From Maribellus sp. YY47 (lineage in GTDB: Bacteria > Bacteroidota > Bacteroidia > Bacteroidales > Prolixibacteraceae), in NCBI RefSeq assembly GCF_023111095.1, contig NZ_JALGYW010000001.1, forward strand, positions 62,001-126,000: DNA of 64,000 nucleotides, given 5' to 3'. A program made the position numbers and the translations under genes. The notes below the pieces were generated by a model. The model was given only the letters and a program-made list of their open reading frames with translations, was not told where the DNA came from and did not search any database. Below are positions 8,733 to 17,375 of the stretch, piece after piece (position 1 is the stretch's first letter; the number at the start of each line of letters is the position of its first letter).

Positions 8733-11204
8733 ATGCCACAGCTTTTTGCACAAGTTATATTGCCTCTTTCTTTACACGATGCCTACACTTACCTTATTCC
8801 GCCGTCGATGGAAAAGGATGTGGAGCCCGGCAGACGTGTGATCGTGCAATTTGGTCAGCGGAAATTTTATGCCGCCCTGGTCAGTTCGGTTTCATCTGAA
8901 AAGCCGGAAGATATTGAGGTAAAGGAAATCCGGCAGGTGCTCGACGAACATCCGGTGGTGCTGCCAAAGAATTTTGAAATGTGGCACTGGATCGCCAAAT
9001 ATTATTGCTGCACTCTGGGCGATGTATTCCGGGCAGCCCTTCCAACCGGCTTAAAACTCGAAAGCAAATCCAAAATATTTCTTACGGGATCGGAAGAAGA
9101 GTTTCTCCTGACCGATGCCGAACGGAACCTGATGCTTGAAATTGAAAAGGGTACCAATGTCCTGTCAGAACTGGAACGCAAATTAAAGGATCGTTTTTCT
9201 TATCCTGCCCTGAAAGCGCTGATGCAGAAAGCGCTCGTTTATGTAGAGGAAAAAGTGCACGAAAAATACCGGCCCAAAACAGAGGTTTTTGTGAAGCTGT
9301 TCCCTGATATTGTTTCGGAGGAAAAACTAAATGAAAAAGCTGCCGGGATAAAGCGCGCCAAAAAACAGGAGGCTTTGCTGTGGCATTTTTGTTCTGCAAT
9401 CAATGCTTTTGAGGAAAGTGCTTTATCTGAAATCTCGAGAAAGGACCTGTTTGAAGGGACAAAGTTTACTCCCGCTGTTTTAAAGGGACTGGTTGAGAAG
9501 GACATTCTGATTCAGTATCAAAAACAGGTTTCGCGTATTGAAGAGGAAAAAACAGAACAGGTGAGTCTGAACCTGCTGAACACATACCAGGCAAAAGCGC
9601 TGGAAGAAATCAGGCAGTCGTACGAATCGAAGCAGGTAACACTTATTCACGGAATTACAGCCAGCGGGAAAACCGAGATTTACATTCATCTGATTGATGA
9701 GGCGATAAGAACCGGAAAGCAGGCATTGTATCTCGTTCCTGAAATTGCATTGACCACACAGATTGTGCAGCGTTTGAAAAATGTATTTGGACACAAAGTG
9801 GGAATCTATCATTCGCGGTTAAACAGCTCGGAGCGGGTAGAGATTTGGGAAAAGACCCTGTTGTTTCAGGAAAAACCCGATAAAGGCTACCAGGTAATTT
9901 TGGGGGCACGTTCTGCCGTTTTTCTGCCTTTTTCTGATTTGGGATTGATTGTAGTGGACGAAGAACACGAAAATTCATTCAAACAGTTTGATCCGGCACC
10001 GCGTTACAATGCACGCGACATGGCCGTCGTACTCGGATTTCAGCATAAAGCAAAAGTATTGTTAGGTTCGGCAACGCCTTCCTACGAGTCGTATCATAAT
10101 GCAATTACCGGAAAATATGGTCTGGTAAATCTTACGCGGCGCCATTCCGAAATGGAACTGCCGGAGATAGTGGTGGCCGATGTAAAAAGGGCGTACAAAC
10201 GGAAGGAGATGCGTTCGATTCTTACTCCACAGCTTTACAACCTGATGGAGGAAGCCTTGGAGAAAAAGGAACAAATCATTCTTTTTCAAAACCGAAGAGG
10301 GTATTCGCCTTTTGTGGAATGTTTTACCTGCGGTCATATTCCGAAGTGTACCCGGTGCGATGTAAGTCTCACGTATCACAAATACAAAAAACGGCTTAGT
10401 TGTCATTACTGTGGTTATTCTTATGTGTTGCCCGACCGTTGCGATGAGTGTGGGTCGCCCGAACTCAAAACACGGGGTTTCGGAACCGAGAAGATTGAAG
10501 ACGAAATCAAGCAGCTGTTTCGAAATGCACGAATCGAGCGGATGGACCTGGATTCAACACAAACAAAAAATGCCTTTGAGAAAATTGTGCGAAACCTTGA
10601 GGAGGGTAAAACGGATATTTTGATTGGCACCCAAATGGTAACCAAAGGTCTCGATTTTGAGCACGTCAGCGTTGTGGGTATTCTGAATGCTGATAACCTG
10701 ATCAACTTTCCTGATTTCAGGGCACACGAAAGGGCTTACCAGCTTATTTCGCAGGTGGCGGGAAGGGCCGGCCGAAAACACCGCCGCGGCACCGTGGTTG
10801 TCCAGACATCGCAGCCCGATCATCCGCTAATTCAGCTCATTCAGGAGCAAGACTACCAAAACGTGCTGAAGCAGCAATTCGAGGAGCGCCAGCTTTTTAA
10901 ATATCCGCCGTTTTACAGGCTTGTGAAAATTGTGGTGAAACACAAAAACGTTGATACCGTAGACAGGGCTTCACAGGAACTGGCAACGCTTCTTCGGAAA
11001 AATAAGAATTTGGTGATTCTTGGTCCCGAATTTCCCCTGATCAGCCGTATTCAGTTGTGGCACCACAAGGAAATATGGGTGAAGATCGATCGTAAACTTC
11101 ATCTCGACCAGGTGAAGGAAGAAATTGTGGCGGCAGTAAAAAAGGTAAGATCAATGCCTTCGCTCAGCAACTCTGTCTTCAATATTGATGCAGATCCGAT
11201 GTAG
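8733..11204 (+). CDS. priA: Primosomal replication protein PriA (3'-5' helicase)
   Basis: This 823-residue replication restart helicase recognises stalled forks and reloads the replicative helicase. The N-terminal 3'BD domain (LPLSLHDAYTYLIPPSM) is followed by the helicase core: Walker A GITASGKTE near residue 305, Walker B VVDEEHENSFKQ near 410, and motif GSATPSYES. A zinc module with eight cysteines is visible at about 530-575 (CFTCGHIPKCTRCD ... CHYCG ... CDECG), and the C-terminal helicase half includes QVAGRAGR. Full length for the family. Confidence 0.96.
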   Translation: MPQLFAQVILPLSLHDAYTYLIPPSMEKDVEPGRRVIVQFGQRKFYAALVSSVSSEKPEDIEVKEIRQVLDEHPVVLPKNFEMWHWIAKYYCCTLGDVFRAALPTGLKLESKSKIFLTGSEEEFLLTDAERNLMLEIEKGTNVLSELERKLKDRFSYPALKALMQKALVYVEEKVHEKYRPKTEVFVKLFPDIVSEEKLNEKAAGIKRAKKQEALLWHFCSAINAFEESALSEISRKDLFEGTKFTPAVLKGLVEKDILIQYQKQVSRIEEEKTEQVSLNLLNTYQAKALEEIRQSYESKQVTLIHGITASGKTEIYIHLIDEAIRTGKQALYLVPEIALTTQIVQRLKNVFGHKVGIYHSRLNSSERVEIWEKTLLFQEKPDKGYQVILGARSAVFLPFSDLGLIVVDEEHENSFKQFDPAPRYNARDMAVVLGFQHKAKVLLGSATPSYESYHNAITGKYGLVNLTRRHSEMELPEIVVADVKRAYKRKEMRSILTPQLYNLMEEALEKKEQIILFQNRRGYSPFVECFTCGHIPKCTRCDVSLTYHKYKKRLSCHYCGYSYVLPDRCDECGSPELKTRGFGTEKIEDEIKQLFRNARIERMDLDSTQTKNAFEKIVRNLEEGKTDILIGTQMVTKGLDFEHVSVVGILNADNLINFPDFRAHERAYQLISQVAGRAGRKHRRGTVVVQTSQPDHPLIQLIQEQDYQNVLKQQFEERQLFKYPPFYRLVKIVVKHKNVDTVDRASQELATLLRKNKNLVILGPEFPLISRIQLWHHKEIWVKIDRKLHLDQVKEEIVAAVKKVRSMPSLSNSVFNIDADPM

Positions 11205-11270
11205 GAGCCTTTTGTTTATTCGCAGGTGACATTTTATAATGAATGACATTTTTCGCACATCGTTTTTTTA

Positions 11271-11278
11271 TAGATTTG
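11271..11278 (+). promoter_or_regulatory. Promoter -7 box upstream of hldA
   Basis: TAGATTTG fits TAnnTTTG and ends 19 bases before the GTG start of the heptose kinase gene, so the mRNA leader would be very short. Confidence 0.5.
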
Positions 11279-11297
11279 TAGCGCTTAAGACCTTTTT

Positions 11298-12293
11298 GTG
11301 AATAGTAAAGAAGTAGATCAAATCTTTGAACAGTTTTCCCAGATGCGGGTAATCGTTATCGGCGATGCCATGCTTGACACCTATCTTTGGGGAAAGGTGG
11401 AACGTCTGTCGCCGGAAGCTCCTGTGCCGATTGTGTCGGTTGCCAGAAGAGAAAACCGTTTGGGGGGAGCTGCCAACGTATCGCGAAACCTGCAGGCCTT
11501 GGGGGCAACTCCGGTGTTGTTCTCGGTGGTTGGGGACGATGATAACGGAAAAGAATTCTTGAGCTTGCTGGAACAGCGTGAACTCACCGGGAAAGGGATT
11601 TTTGTAGATCGCTCGCGGAATACAACGGTGAAGAATCGAATCATCAGTGGAGGAAAACAGATTGTAAGAATCGACGAGGAGTCGACGAATTACATTTCTG
11701 TTGAAATGGAAGAGATGCTCATAGGAGCCATTTTGAAGGAGTTGGATGAAAATCCGGTGGATGTGATTGTTTTTGTGGATTACGATAAAGGAATTGTTAC
11801 CTCTGCTTTGTTTGATGCCATCAACAAGGAGGCGCTTGCCCGTAATATCCCGACAGCAGTTGATCCCAAAAGACGAAACTTCCGCAATTACCGGAATGTG
11901 ACGCTTTTTAAACCCAACTTCAAAGAGTTTGTGGAAGGAGCCGGTGTGCAGATCGCCAAAGACGATTTGGAAGCCTTAAAAGCTAGTGCCGACAAATTCA
12001 AAAAAGAACAGCAGCTGAAACTAATTTTTATTACACTTTCAGAATTAGGAGTTTTTATCAGTAACGGGGTGAATGAACAATATTACCCGGTGGTAATTCG
12101 CGACATTGCAGATGTTTCGGGCGCCGGAGATACTGTTATGAGTGTGGCAAGTCTGGCAATGGCAGCAGGTCTTTCTCCAAAAATTATGGCACTGATGTCG
12201 AACCTTGCAGGCGGTCTGGTGTGTGAGAAACTGGGAGTTGTACCCGTGGATGCTGAGCAGCTAAGGAACGAAATGAAATCAAAAAAAATTTAA
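11298..12293 (+). CDS. hldA: D-glycero-beta-D-manno-heptose 7-phosphate kinase
   Basis: This 331-residue PfkB-family kinase corresponds to the kinase half of HldE (RfaE domain I), which phosphorylates heptose 7-phosphate at C1 in ADP-heptose synthesis for LPS core. Motifs: VIGDAMLDTYLWGKVERLSP at the N-terminus, GGAANVSRNLQALGA near 60, and the anion hole DVSGAGDTVMSVASLA near 275. The nucleotidyltransferase half is absent, so a separate HldC-type partner must lie elsewhere. The start is GTG at 11298, supported by the close promoter box and by the family N-terminus. Confidence 0.92.
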   Translation: MNSKEVDQIFEQFSQMRVIVIGDAMLDTYLWGKVERLSPEAPVPIVSVARRENRLGGAANVSRNLQALGATPVLFSVVGDDDNGKEFLSLLEQRELTGKGIFVDRSRNTTVKNRIISGGKQIVRIDEESTNYISVEMEEMLIGAILKELDENPVDVIVFVDYDKGIVTSALFDAINKEALARNIPTAVDPKRRNFRNYRNVTLFKPNFKEFVEGAGVQIAKDDLEALKASADKFKKEQQLKLIFITLSELGVFISNGVNEQYYPVVIRDIADVSGAGDTVMSVASLAMAAGLSPKIMALMSNLAGGLVCEKLGVVPVDAEQLRNEMKSKKI

Positions 12294-12374
12294 TTCACGA
12301 TTTTGGTCTCCGGCCGTTAATAGCCTCGTGATAACACGTTGATAAAAAATCTGAGCAGGTTAGGGGTAAATTGT

Positions 12375-12382
12375 TACCTTTG
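12375..12382 (+). promoter_or_regulatory. Promoter -7 box upstream of parA
   Basis: TACCTTTG, an exact TAnnTTTG match, lies 32 bases before the parA ATG. No good -33 element is visible; the nearest TTG (12339-12341) is too far upstream. Confidence 0.45.
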
Positions 12383-12414
12383 AAGTCACTCAAAAAAAAG
12401 AAAAAGACGCATAA

Positions 12415-13218
12415 ATGGGAAAAATAATTTCATTGGCAAACCAGAAAGGAGGAGTTGGAAAAACTACCACAACAATCAATCTGGCAGCAAGTTTGGCAGT
12501 ATTGGAACAGAAGGTTTTGGTGATTGATGCCGATCCGCAGGCGAATGCCACTTCGGGTTTGGGTTTGGATGTTAACAGCGTTCAGTCAAGTATTTACGAA
12601 TGTATCGTAGATGAAATTGAAGCTTCCAAAGTAGTAATCAAAACCCAGATCGAGAACCTGGATATTATTCCGTCGCACATCGATTTGGTAGGAGCGGAAA
12701 TTGAAATGCTGAATCTGCCCAATCGAGAAAAGGTGCTGAAAAATGCCATTGAGCAATTAAAGCAGGTATACGATTTTATTTTTATCGACTGTTCTCCGTC
12801 TTTGGGATTAATTACCGTGAACGCGCTAACCGCTTCCGATTCTGTTATTATACCGGTTCAATGCGAGTATTTCGCTTTGGAAGGATTGGGGAAACTTCTG
12901 AATACCATTAAAATTATTCAGAGCCGTTTGAACCCCGAATTGTCGATTGAAGGCTTTTTGCTGACGATGTACGACGGACGTTTGAACCTATCGAACCAGG
13001 TGTACGAAGAAGTGAAGCATCATTTCCAGGAAATGGTTTTCGATACCGTTATTCAGCGAAACATTAAACTGAGCGAGGCGCCGAGTTACGGGAAACCGGT
13101 GGTATTGTACGATGCCAGTTCACGCGGGGCTATCAACCACATGAACCTGGCTCGTGAAATCCTGCAGCGAAACGAGATGACCCAGATGTCGAAAGAAAAA
13201 AATGTTGTTATAAATTAG
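12415..13218 (+). CDS. parA: Chromosome partitioning ATPase ParA (Soj)
   Basis: This 267-residue deviant Walker A ATPase drives chromosome origin segregation with ParB. It begins with MGKIISLANQKGGVGKTTTT, containing the KGGVGKT loop with both lysines, followed by VLVIDADPQANAT (Walker A') and FIFIDCSPSLGLITVNAL. The length is that of chromosomal Soj proteins, without the N-terminal HTH of plasmid ParA. The parB gene starts 9 bases after its stop, so the two are one operon. Confidence 0.95.
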   Translation: MGKIISLANQKGGVGKTTTTINLAASLAVLEQKVLVIDADPQANATSGLGLDVNSVQSSIYECIVDEIEASKVVIKTQIENLDIIPSHIDLVGAEIEMLNLPNREKVLKNAIEQLKQVYDFIFIDCSPSLGLITVNALTASDSVIIPVQCEYFALEGLGKLLNTIKIIQSRLNPELSIEGFLLTMYDGRLNLSNQVYEEVKHHFQEMVFDTVIQRNIKLSEAPSYGKPVVLYDASSRGAINHMNLAREILQRNEMTQMSKEKNVVIN

Positions 13219-13227
13219 AATACAGTT

Positions 13228-14097
13228 ATGATGGTTAAGAGGAACGCATTGGGAAGAGGACTTGGAGCACTGATCGACGACGCAGAAAAAATCCAGAAAG
13301 GCGCCGGTATCAGTGAAATTGAATTAAGCAAAATTGAAGCAAATCCTTTTCAACCGCGTACCAAATTCGATAAGGATGCACTTCAGGAGCTCGCCACTTC
13401 GATCAAAGAGATTGGGCTGGTGCAACCCATTACGCTTCGCAAAGTTGCCGAAGAAAAATACCAGATTATTGCAGGAGAACGCCGTTTCAGGGCGTCGCAG
13501 CTGGCAGGTCTTACAAGCATTCCGGCTTATGTGCGAAAAGCCAAAGACGATGGGATGTTGGAAATGGCCCTTGTTGAAAACATTCAGCGCGAAGACCTCG
13601 ACGCCATCGAAATTGGTCTTAGCTACCAGCGCTTGATGGAAGAGTTGGGCTATACCCAGGAAGAATTGAGCTCACGCGTGGGTAAAAAGCGTTCGACCAT
13701 CGCCAATTATATGCGTTTGCTGAAACTTCCGGCCATCATTCAAAAAGGGTTGATCGACAAGGAAATTTCGATGGGGCACGCCCGTGCGATCATCAACATT
13801 GAAGATGCCGAAACACAGATCATGATTTTTGAGCAAATTGTTAAACATGGTTTTTCGGTCCGCAAAGTCGAGGAAATTGTTCGCGATTTGGGAAATACGG
13901 AGGAAAAAGACGGTGCAAAAGTGGTGAAAGAAAAATTCCCAAGTGCTTTTGAATCGGTTAAACGTCAGCTCTCCGGTATCTTCAATTCACGCATTGGATT
14001 CTCGATGGATGAGAAGGGAAAAGGCAAGATTACCATTCCTTTTAAATCGCAACAAGACCTGGAAAGAATTGTTAAAATAATTGAAAATCAAAAATAA
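13228..14097 (+). CDS. parB: Chromosome partitioning protein ParB (Spo0J)
   Basis: This 289-residue CTP-dependent DNA clamp binds parS. It shows the family hallmarks in order: GRGLGALIDD at the N-terminus, the ParB/sulfiredoxin domain with NPFQPR (near 39) and AGERRFRA (CTP binding, near 87), ENIQREDLDAIE, an HTH at about 135-160 (TQEELSSRVGKKRSTIANYMRLL), and a C-terminal dimer domain. I found no parS site close by. The last 17 bases overlap an open upstream extension of the next gene, whose own start is probably further down. Confidence 0.95.
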   Translation: MMVKRNALGRGLGALIDDAEKIQKGAGISEIELSKIEANPFQPRTKFDKDALQELATSIKEIGLVQPITLRKVAEEKYQIIAGERRFRASQLAGLTSIPAYVRKAKDDGMLEMALVENIQREDLDAIEIGLSYQRLMEELGYTQEELSSRVGKKRSTIANYMRLLKLPAIIQKGLIDKEISMGHARAIINIEDAETQIMIFEQIVKHGFSVRKVEEIVRDLGNTEEKDGAKVVKEKFPSAFESVKRQLSGIFNSRIGFSMDEKGKGKITIPFKSQQDLERIVKIIENQK

Positions 14098-14132
14098 AGC
14101 GAAACGGTTCTTCCATAACCTGACGTATTTCC

Positions 14133-14140
14133 TATTTTTG
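14133..14140 (+). promoter_or_regulatory. Promoter -7 box between parB and the DUF5683 gene
   Basis: TATTTTTG (TAnnTTTG) lies 35 bases after the parB stop and 15 bases before a GTG at 14156. Its position inside the open upstream extension argues that translation of the following gene starts at the GTG rather than at the ATG at 14081. Confidence 0.45.
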
Positions 14141-14155
14141 CGCAAAATATATCGT

Positions 14156-14782
14156 GTGAACGCAGGTAGTCTGACTTCAAAAATAGTAGTTGTTTTAACG
14201 CTGATTTTTCTGTGTTTTGGTGCTTATGCTCAAAATATTGAAATGGATACTACTCGTACCGTCAAAGTAGATGAAGAGAAGATGGAGGTGAAACATTCGC
14301 CAACCAAAGCAACTATTTATTCTGCGATTCTTCCCGGCTTAGGGCAGGCTTACAATAAGAAATACTGGAAAATTCCGCTGGTGTATGCCGGATTGGGAAC
14401 CATTGGCTACTTTATTCACTGGAATAATGACAATTACCAGATCATGAAGCAGGCTTATTCTGATTTCACAGACGATGATCCAGGCACCAACTCTTACCTG
14501 GATTTGGACGGAGCGCAGTATTACGATCTGGAGAACAACGCAACGCATAGAGCGAATTTTAAAACCAACCTTACCCGGCAGCAGGATTATTACCGCAGAA
14601 ACCGCGACCTCCTGTTTATCAGTATTATCGGATTTTATGGATTGAATATAATCGACGCGAGCGTTGATGCTCACTTTTTCGATTTCGACATTAGCGAAGA
14701 CCTGACCATGAACTGGCAGCCTTCGATGAATTACTTCAACAATCAGCCGGTTTACAGTCTAAATGTTTCATTTAATTTTTAG
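14156..14782 (+). CDS. DUF5683 membrane protein
   Basis: From GTG 14156 this protein has about 208 residues; an alternative ATG at 14081 inside parB would give 233. It has an N-terminal signal or anchor (SKIVVVLTLIFLCFGAYAQ), then the DUF5683 core TKATIYSAILPGLGQAYNKKYWKIPLVYAGLGTIG with a glycine-rich hydrophobic helix, and a second hydrophobic segment LLFISIIGFYGLNIIDASVDAHFFDF. DUF5683 proteins almost always sit between parAB and a lytic transglycosylase in Bacteroidota, suggesting an envelope role linked to division, but no activity is known. Confidence 0.85.
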   Translation: MNAGSLTSKIVVVLTLIFLCFGAYAQNIEMDTTRTVKVDEEKMEVKHSPTKATIYSAILPGLGQAYNKKYWKIPLVYAGLGTIGYFIHWNNDNYQIMKQAYSDFTDDDPGTNSYLDLDGAQYYDLENNATHRANFKTNLTRQQDYYRRNRDLLFISIIGFYGLNIIDASVDAHFFDFDISEDLTMNWQPSMNYFNNQPVYSLNVSFNF

Positions 14783-14783
14783 T

Positions 14784-16406
14784 ATGTTACGATTCATCTT
14801 ACATATCACCTTTATTTCTCTTGTTTTTTCGGCAAGCGCTTTTGCTCAGGATGCTGACTCGCCGATCACTGATTTCGAAACGGCATTGGATACCACTCTG
14901 GTTGATTCGATGGACGCAGATTCGATATTCGACACAGAAATAAAGCTGGAAGACGATCTTAACGCTATTTTTTCAGATCAGATGGACAGCCTGCTCAATT
15001 CGGCTGAATTCAAAATGCGGTTTCAACTCGACAGCACTGAAGTAACTCATTTGTATCAGTATCCAACCAATATCCCTGATTCAATATACATTCAACGCCT
15101 GCAAAACTCGGAAACGGTCATCGATCTTTCCTACAACGATGTGGTGAAAAAATACATTCAGATGTACACCGAAAGAAAACGAAGCCTCGTTGAAGTTATG
15201 CTGGGCTTATCGGCCTACTATTTCCCGATGTTTGAAGAAACGTTTGATAAATACGATATGCCGCTGGAGTTGAAATATATGGCGATTATCGAGTCGGCGC
15301 TGAATCCTACTGCCAAATCGCATGTCGGAGCGATTGGTTTATGGCAGTTTATGTACGGAACAGCCAGGAACATGCAGCTGGAGGTAACAACTTTTGTGGA
15401 CGAAAGACGCGATCCTGTAAAAGCTACCGATGCTGCGGCACGCTATCTGAAACGTTTGTACGATATTTATGGCGACTGGCATTTGGCAATTGCTGCTTAT
15501 AACTGTGGTCCGGGAAATGTAAACCGTGCCATTCGCCGATCGGGAGGAAAAACAGATTACTGGCAGATTTATTACCGCCTGCCCCGGGAGACCCGGGGGT
15601 ATGTTCCGGCGTTTATCGCAGCAACGTATGTGTTCGAATACTACAAAGAGCACAACCTCGTTCCGCAATATCCAAACTTCTCGCTTTCAGTAGATACTGT
15701 CATGGTAAACGATTATCTTCATTTCGACCAGGTGGTTGCATCGGTTGGAATCAGTAAGGAGGAACTGGAAGCTTTAAACCCGATGTACCGTCGGAATGTA
15801 ATTCCCGCTAAGGCAGATAAACCATACCCGCTTGTGCTGCCCAACAATGAACTGATGGCATTCGTCGATAAAGACACCGCTGTTTTTGCCTACGAACGCG
15901 AAAAATATTTTCCTAATAATACCCTGGTAAATCCAACCACGAGCAGCGGAGGGTATTTTACCCCGGTTGATATTAAAGGCAAAGACAAAGTGATCTATAC
16001 CGTGAAATCAGGCGACAATGTAGGTTACATTGCATCCTGGTTTAAAGTGCGCTTATCTGATTTGCGTTACTGGAACGACATTCAGCGCGATATGATCAGG
16101 GCCGGACAGAAGCTGGCCATTTATGTTCCGCAGGGACAAAAGGAACACTACGACAAAATCAACAAAATGTCGTTTGCCGAAAAACAGCAGTCTGTTGGAA
16201 AAAGCGTTGCGGTAGCAGAGAAGAAAACGCCGGATCCGGTTGATGCTACTTATGTTTACCACACTGTAAAAAGTGGCGATACCCTTTGGGACATTGCTCA
16301 GCAATATGCCGGCATTAGTGCCGACGATATCAAGGCCTTAAACAAACTTTCCAACGACCGCGGATTGTATGTGGGGCAAAAACTAAAGATTAAACGCAAA
16401 GGGTAA
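14784..16406 (+). CDS. mltD: Membrane-bound lytic murein transglycosylase with LysM domains (MltD-like)
   Basis: This protein cleaves glycan strands of peptidoglycan to 1,6-anhydromuropeptides. From ATG 14784 it has 540 residues; the upstream in-frame ATG at 14763 lies inside the preceding gene. Order of parts: signal peptide (ending FAQ), an acidic low-complexity stretch, the SLT domain at roughly 150-310 with the catalytic Glu in AIIESALNPTAKS and the GLWQFM and AYNCGPGNV motifs, then two LysM repeats (VIYTVKSGDNVGYIA and YHTVKSGDTLWDIA) that bind the wall. It starts one base after the stop of the DUF5683 gene, so it is cotranscribed. Confidence 0.92.
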   Translation: MLRFILHITFISLVFSASAFAQDADSPITDFETALDTTLVDSMDADSIFDTEIKLEDDLNAIFSDQMDSLLNSAEFKMRFQLDSTEVTHLYQYPTNIPDSIYIQRLQNSETVIDLSYNDVVKKYIQMYTERKRSLVEVMLGLSAYYFPMFEETFDKYDMPLELKYMAIIESALNPTAKSHVGAIGLWQFMYGTARNMQLEVTTFVDERRDPVKATDAAARYLKRLYDIYGDWHLAIAAYNCGPGNVNRAIRRSGGKTDYWQIYYRLPRETRGYVPAFIAATYVFEYYKEHNLVPQYPNFSLSVDTVMVNDYLHFDQVVASVGISKEELEALNPMYRRNVIPAKADKPYPLVLPNNELMAFVDKDTAVFAYEREKYFPNNTLVNPTTSSGGYFTPVDIKGKDKVIYTVKSGDNVGYIASWFKVRLSDLRYWNDIQRDMIRAGQKLAIYVPQGQKEHYDKINKMSFAEKQQSVGKSVAVAEKKTPDPVDATYVYHTVKSGDTLWDIAQQYAGISADDIKALNKLSNDRGLYVGQKLKIKRKG

Positions 16407-16635
16407 TTCTGTTTTTGCCTGGGTTTTTCAATTTACGCTTCAATTTGATTCAATAGATTTTTTCGATTCAAAATAGAAAAGATTTTCCAGTGTCCTGTAC
16501 TATGGCAGGATTGTATTTTTATCTCCAACATCTTGATTTAAAAAGTCTTTCTCCCCAAGGCTGAAAGTTAATCGGTTACACATATGGTTAAATCGATTTT
16601 AACGATGCAATCGCAAGGCCTTATAGAGTGCCTCT

Positions 16636-16667
16636 ATAGATATCTTCTATTTTGGATAGAAATTATC
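16636..16667 (+). promoter_or_regulatory. Putative OxyR binding site upstream of ahpC
   Basis: ATAG-N7-CTAT at 16636-16650 matches one OxyR dyad (the known E. coli pattern is four ATAG-type elements spaced by seven). A second, imperfect half follows: ATAG at 16656-16659 and TATC at 16664-16667. The block ends directly upstream of the -33 element of the ahpC promoter, the normal place for an activator. A peroxide regulator with OxyR cysteines is encoded 3.8 kb downstream. Confidence 0.5.
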
Positions 16668-16669
16668 TG

Positions 16670-16701
16670 TTTGATTGGTTTCGAATGGCTTTCTACGTTT
16701 G
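16670..16701 (+). promoter_or_regulatory. ahpC promoter
   Basis: TTTG at 16670-16673 and TACGTTTG at 16694-16701 are separated by 20 bases, an almost ideal Bacteroidota promoter (TTTG, about 20 bases, TAnnTTTG). Transcription would begin near 16708, about 38 bases before the ahpC ATG. Confidence 0.65.
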
Positions 16702-16745
16702 CAGCGGAATTAAAGAAAAATACAATAACACTTAAAAAAATTATT

Positions 16746-17309
16746 ATGTCACAGATTGGAAAACAAGTCGTAGATTTTAAAGTACAGGCTTTTGAAAACG
16801 GAAACTTCAAAGAAGTAAAGAAAGAAGATGTTTTGGGAAAATGGTCCGTTTTCTTCTTTTATCCAGCTGATTTCACTTTTGTTTGCCCGACTGAATTGGA
16901 AGACCTTGCCAATTTATACGATGAATTCAAAGCCAGAAATTGCGAGATTTATTCGGTTTCAACCGATACTCATTTTGTACACAAAGCATGGCACGATACT
17001 TCAAATACCATCAAAAAAATTAAATACCCTATGTTGGCCGACCCAACAGGTGTTTTGTCAAGAGGTTTTGATGTAATGATTGAGGAAGCAGGTTTGGCAG
17101 AACGCGGAACTTTCATTGTAAATCCTCAAGGCGAAATTGTAGCTTACGAAGTAGTAGCCGGAAACATCGGCCGTAATGCTGATGAATTGTTGCGTCGTCT
17201 GAAAGCGCTGCAGTTTGTTGCTGAGCATCCTGCTGAAGTTTGCCCTGCAAAATGGAACGAAGGAAGCGAAACACTAAAGCCAAGCATCGACCTGGTTGGA
17301 GTGATTTAA
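16746..17309 (+). CDS. ahpC: Alkyl hydroperoxide reductase subunit C (2-Cys peroxiredoxin)
   Basis: This 187-residue cytoplasmic peroxiredoxin reduces hydrogen peroxide and organic hydroperoxides. The peroxidatic cysteine is in FTFVCPTELEDL near residue 47 and the resolving cysteine in AEVCPAKW near 166, the typical AhpC arrangement. The frame is open upstream to 16584, but the ATG at 16746 gives the family start MSQIGKQVVDFK, and the promoter lies between the two. AhpF, its reductase, is the next gene. Regulation by OxyR is inferred from the upstream site. Confidence 0.97.
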   Translation: MSQIGKQVVDFKVQAFENGNFKEVKKEDVLGKWSVFFFYPADFTFVCPTELEDLANLYDEFKARNCEIYSVSTDTHFVHKAWHDTSNTIKKIKYPMLADPTGVLSRGFDVMIEEAGLAERGTFIVNPQGEIVAYEVVAGNIGRNADELLRRLKALQFVAEHPAEVCPAKWNEGSETLKPSIDLVGVI

Positions 17310-17375
17310 TAACAAGATTTTGATTTATTCATGGGGAGGACATTCGATGTGTTCCTCCCTGTTTTTTCTAAAGCC

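Noticed and set aside
12339-12382. TTG and TACCTTTG as a complete parA promoter
   Set aside because: The spacing of 33 bases is too long for the two elements to work together; only the -7 box was reported.
16584-16745. N-terminal extension of 54 codons on ahpC
   Set aside because: Runs through the promoter and OxyR-like site; the family start is at 16746.
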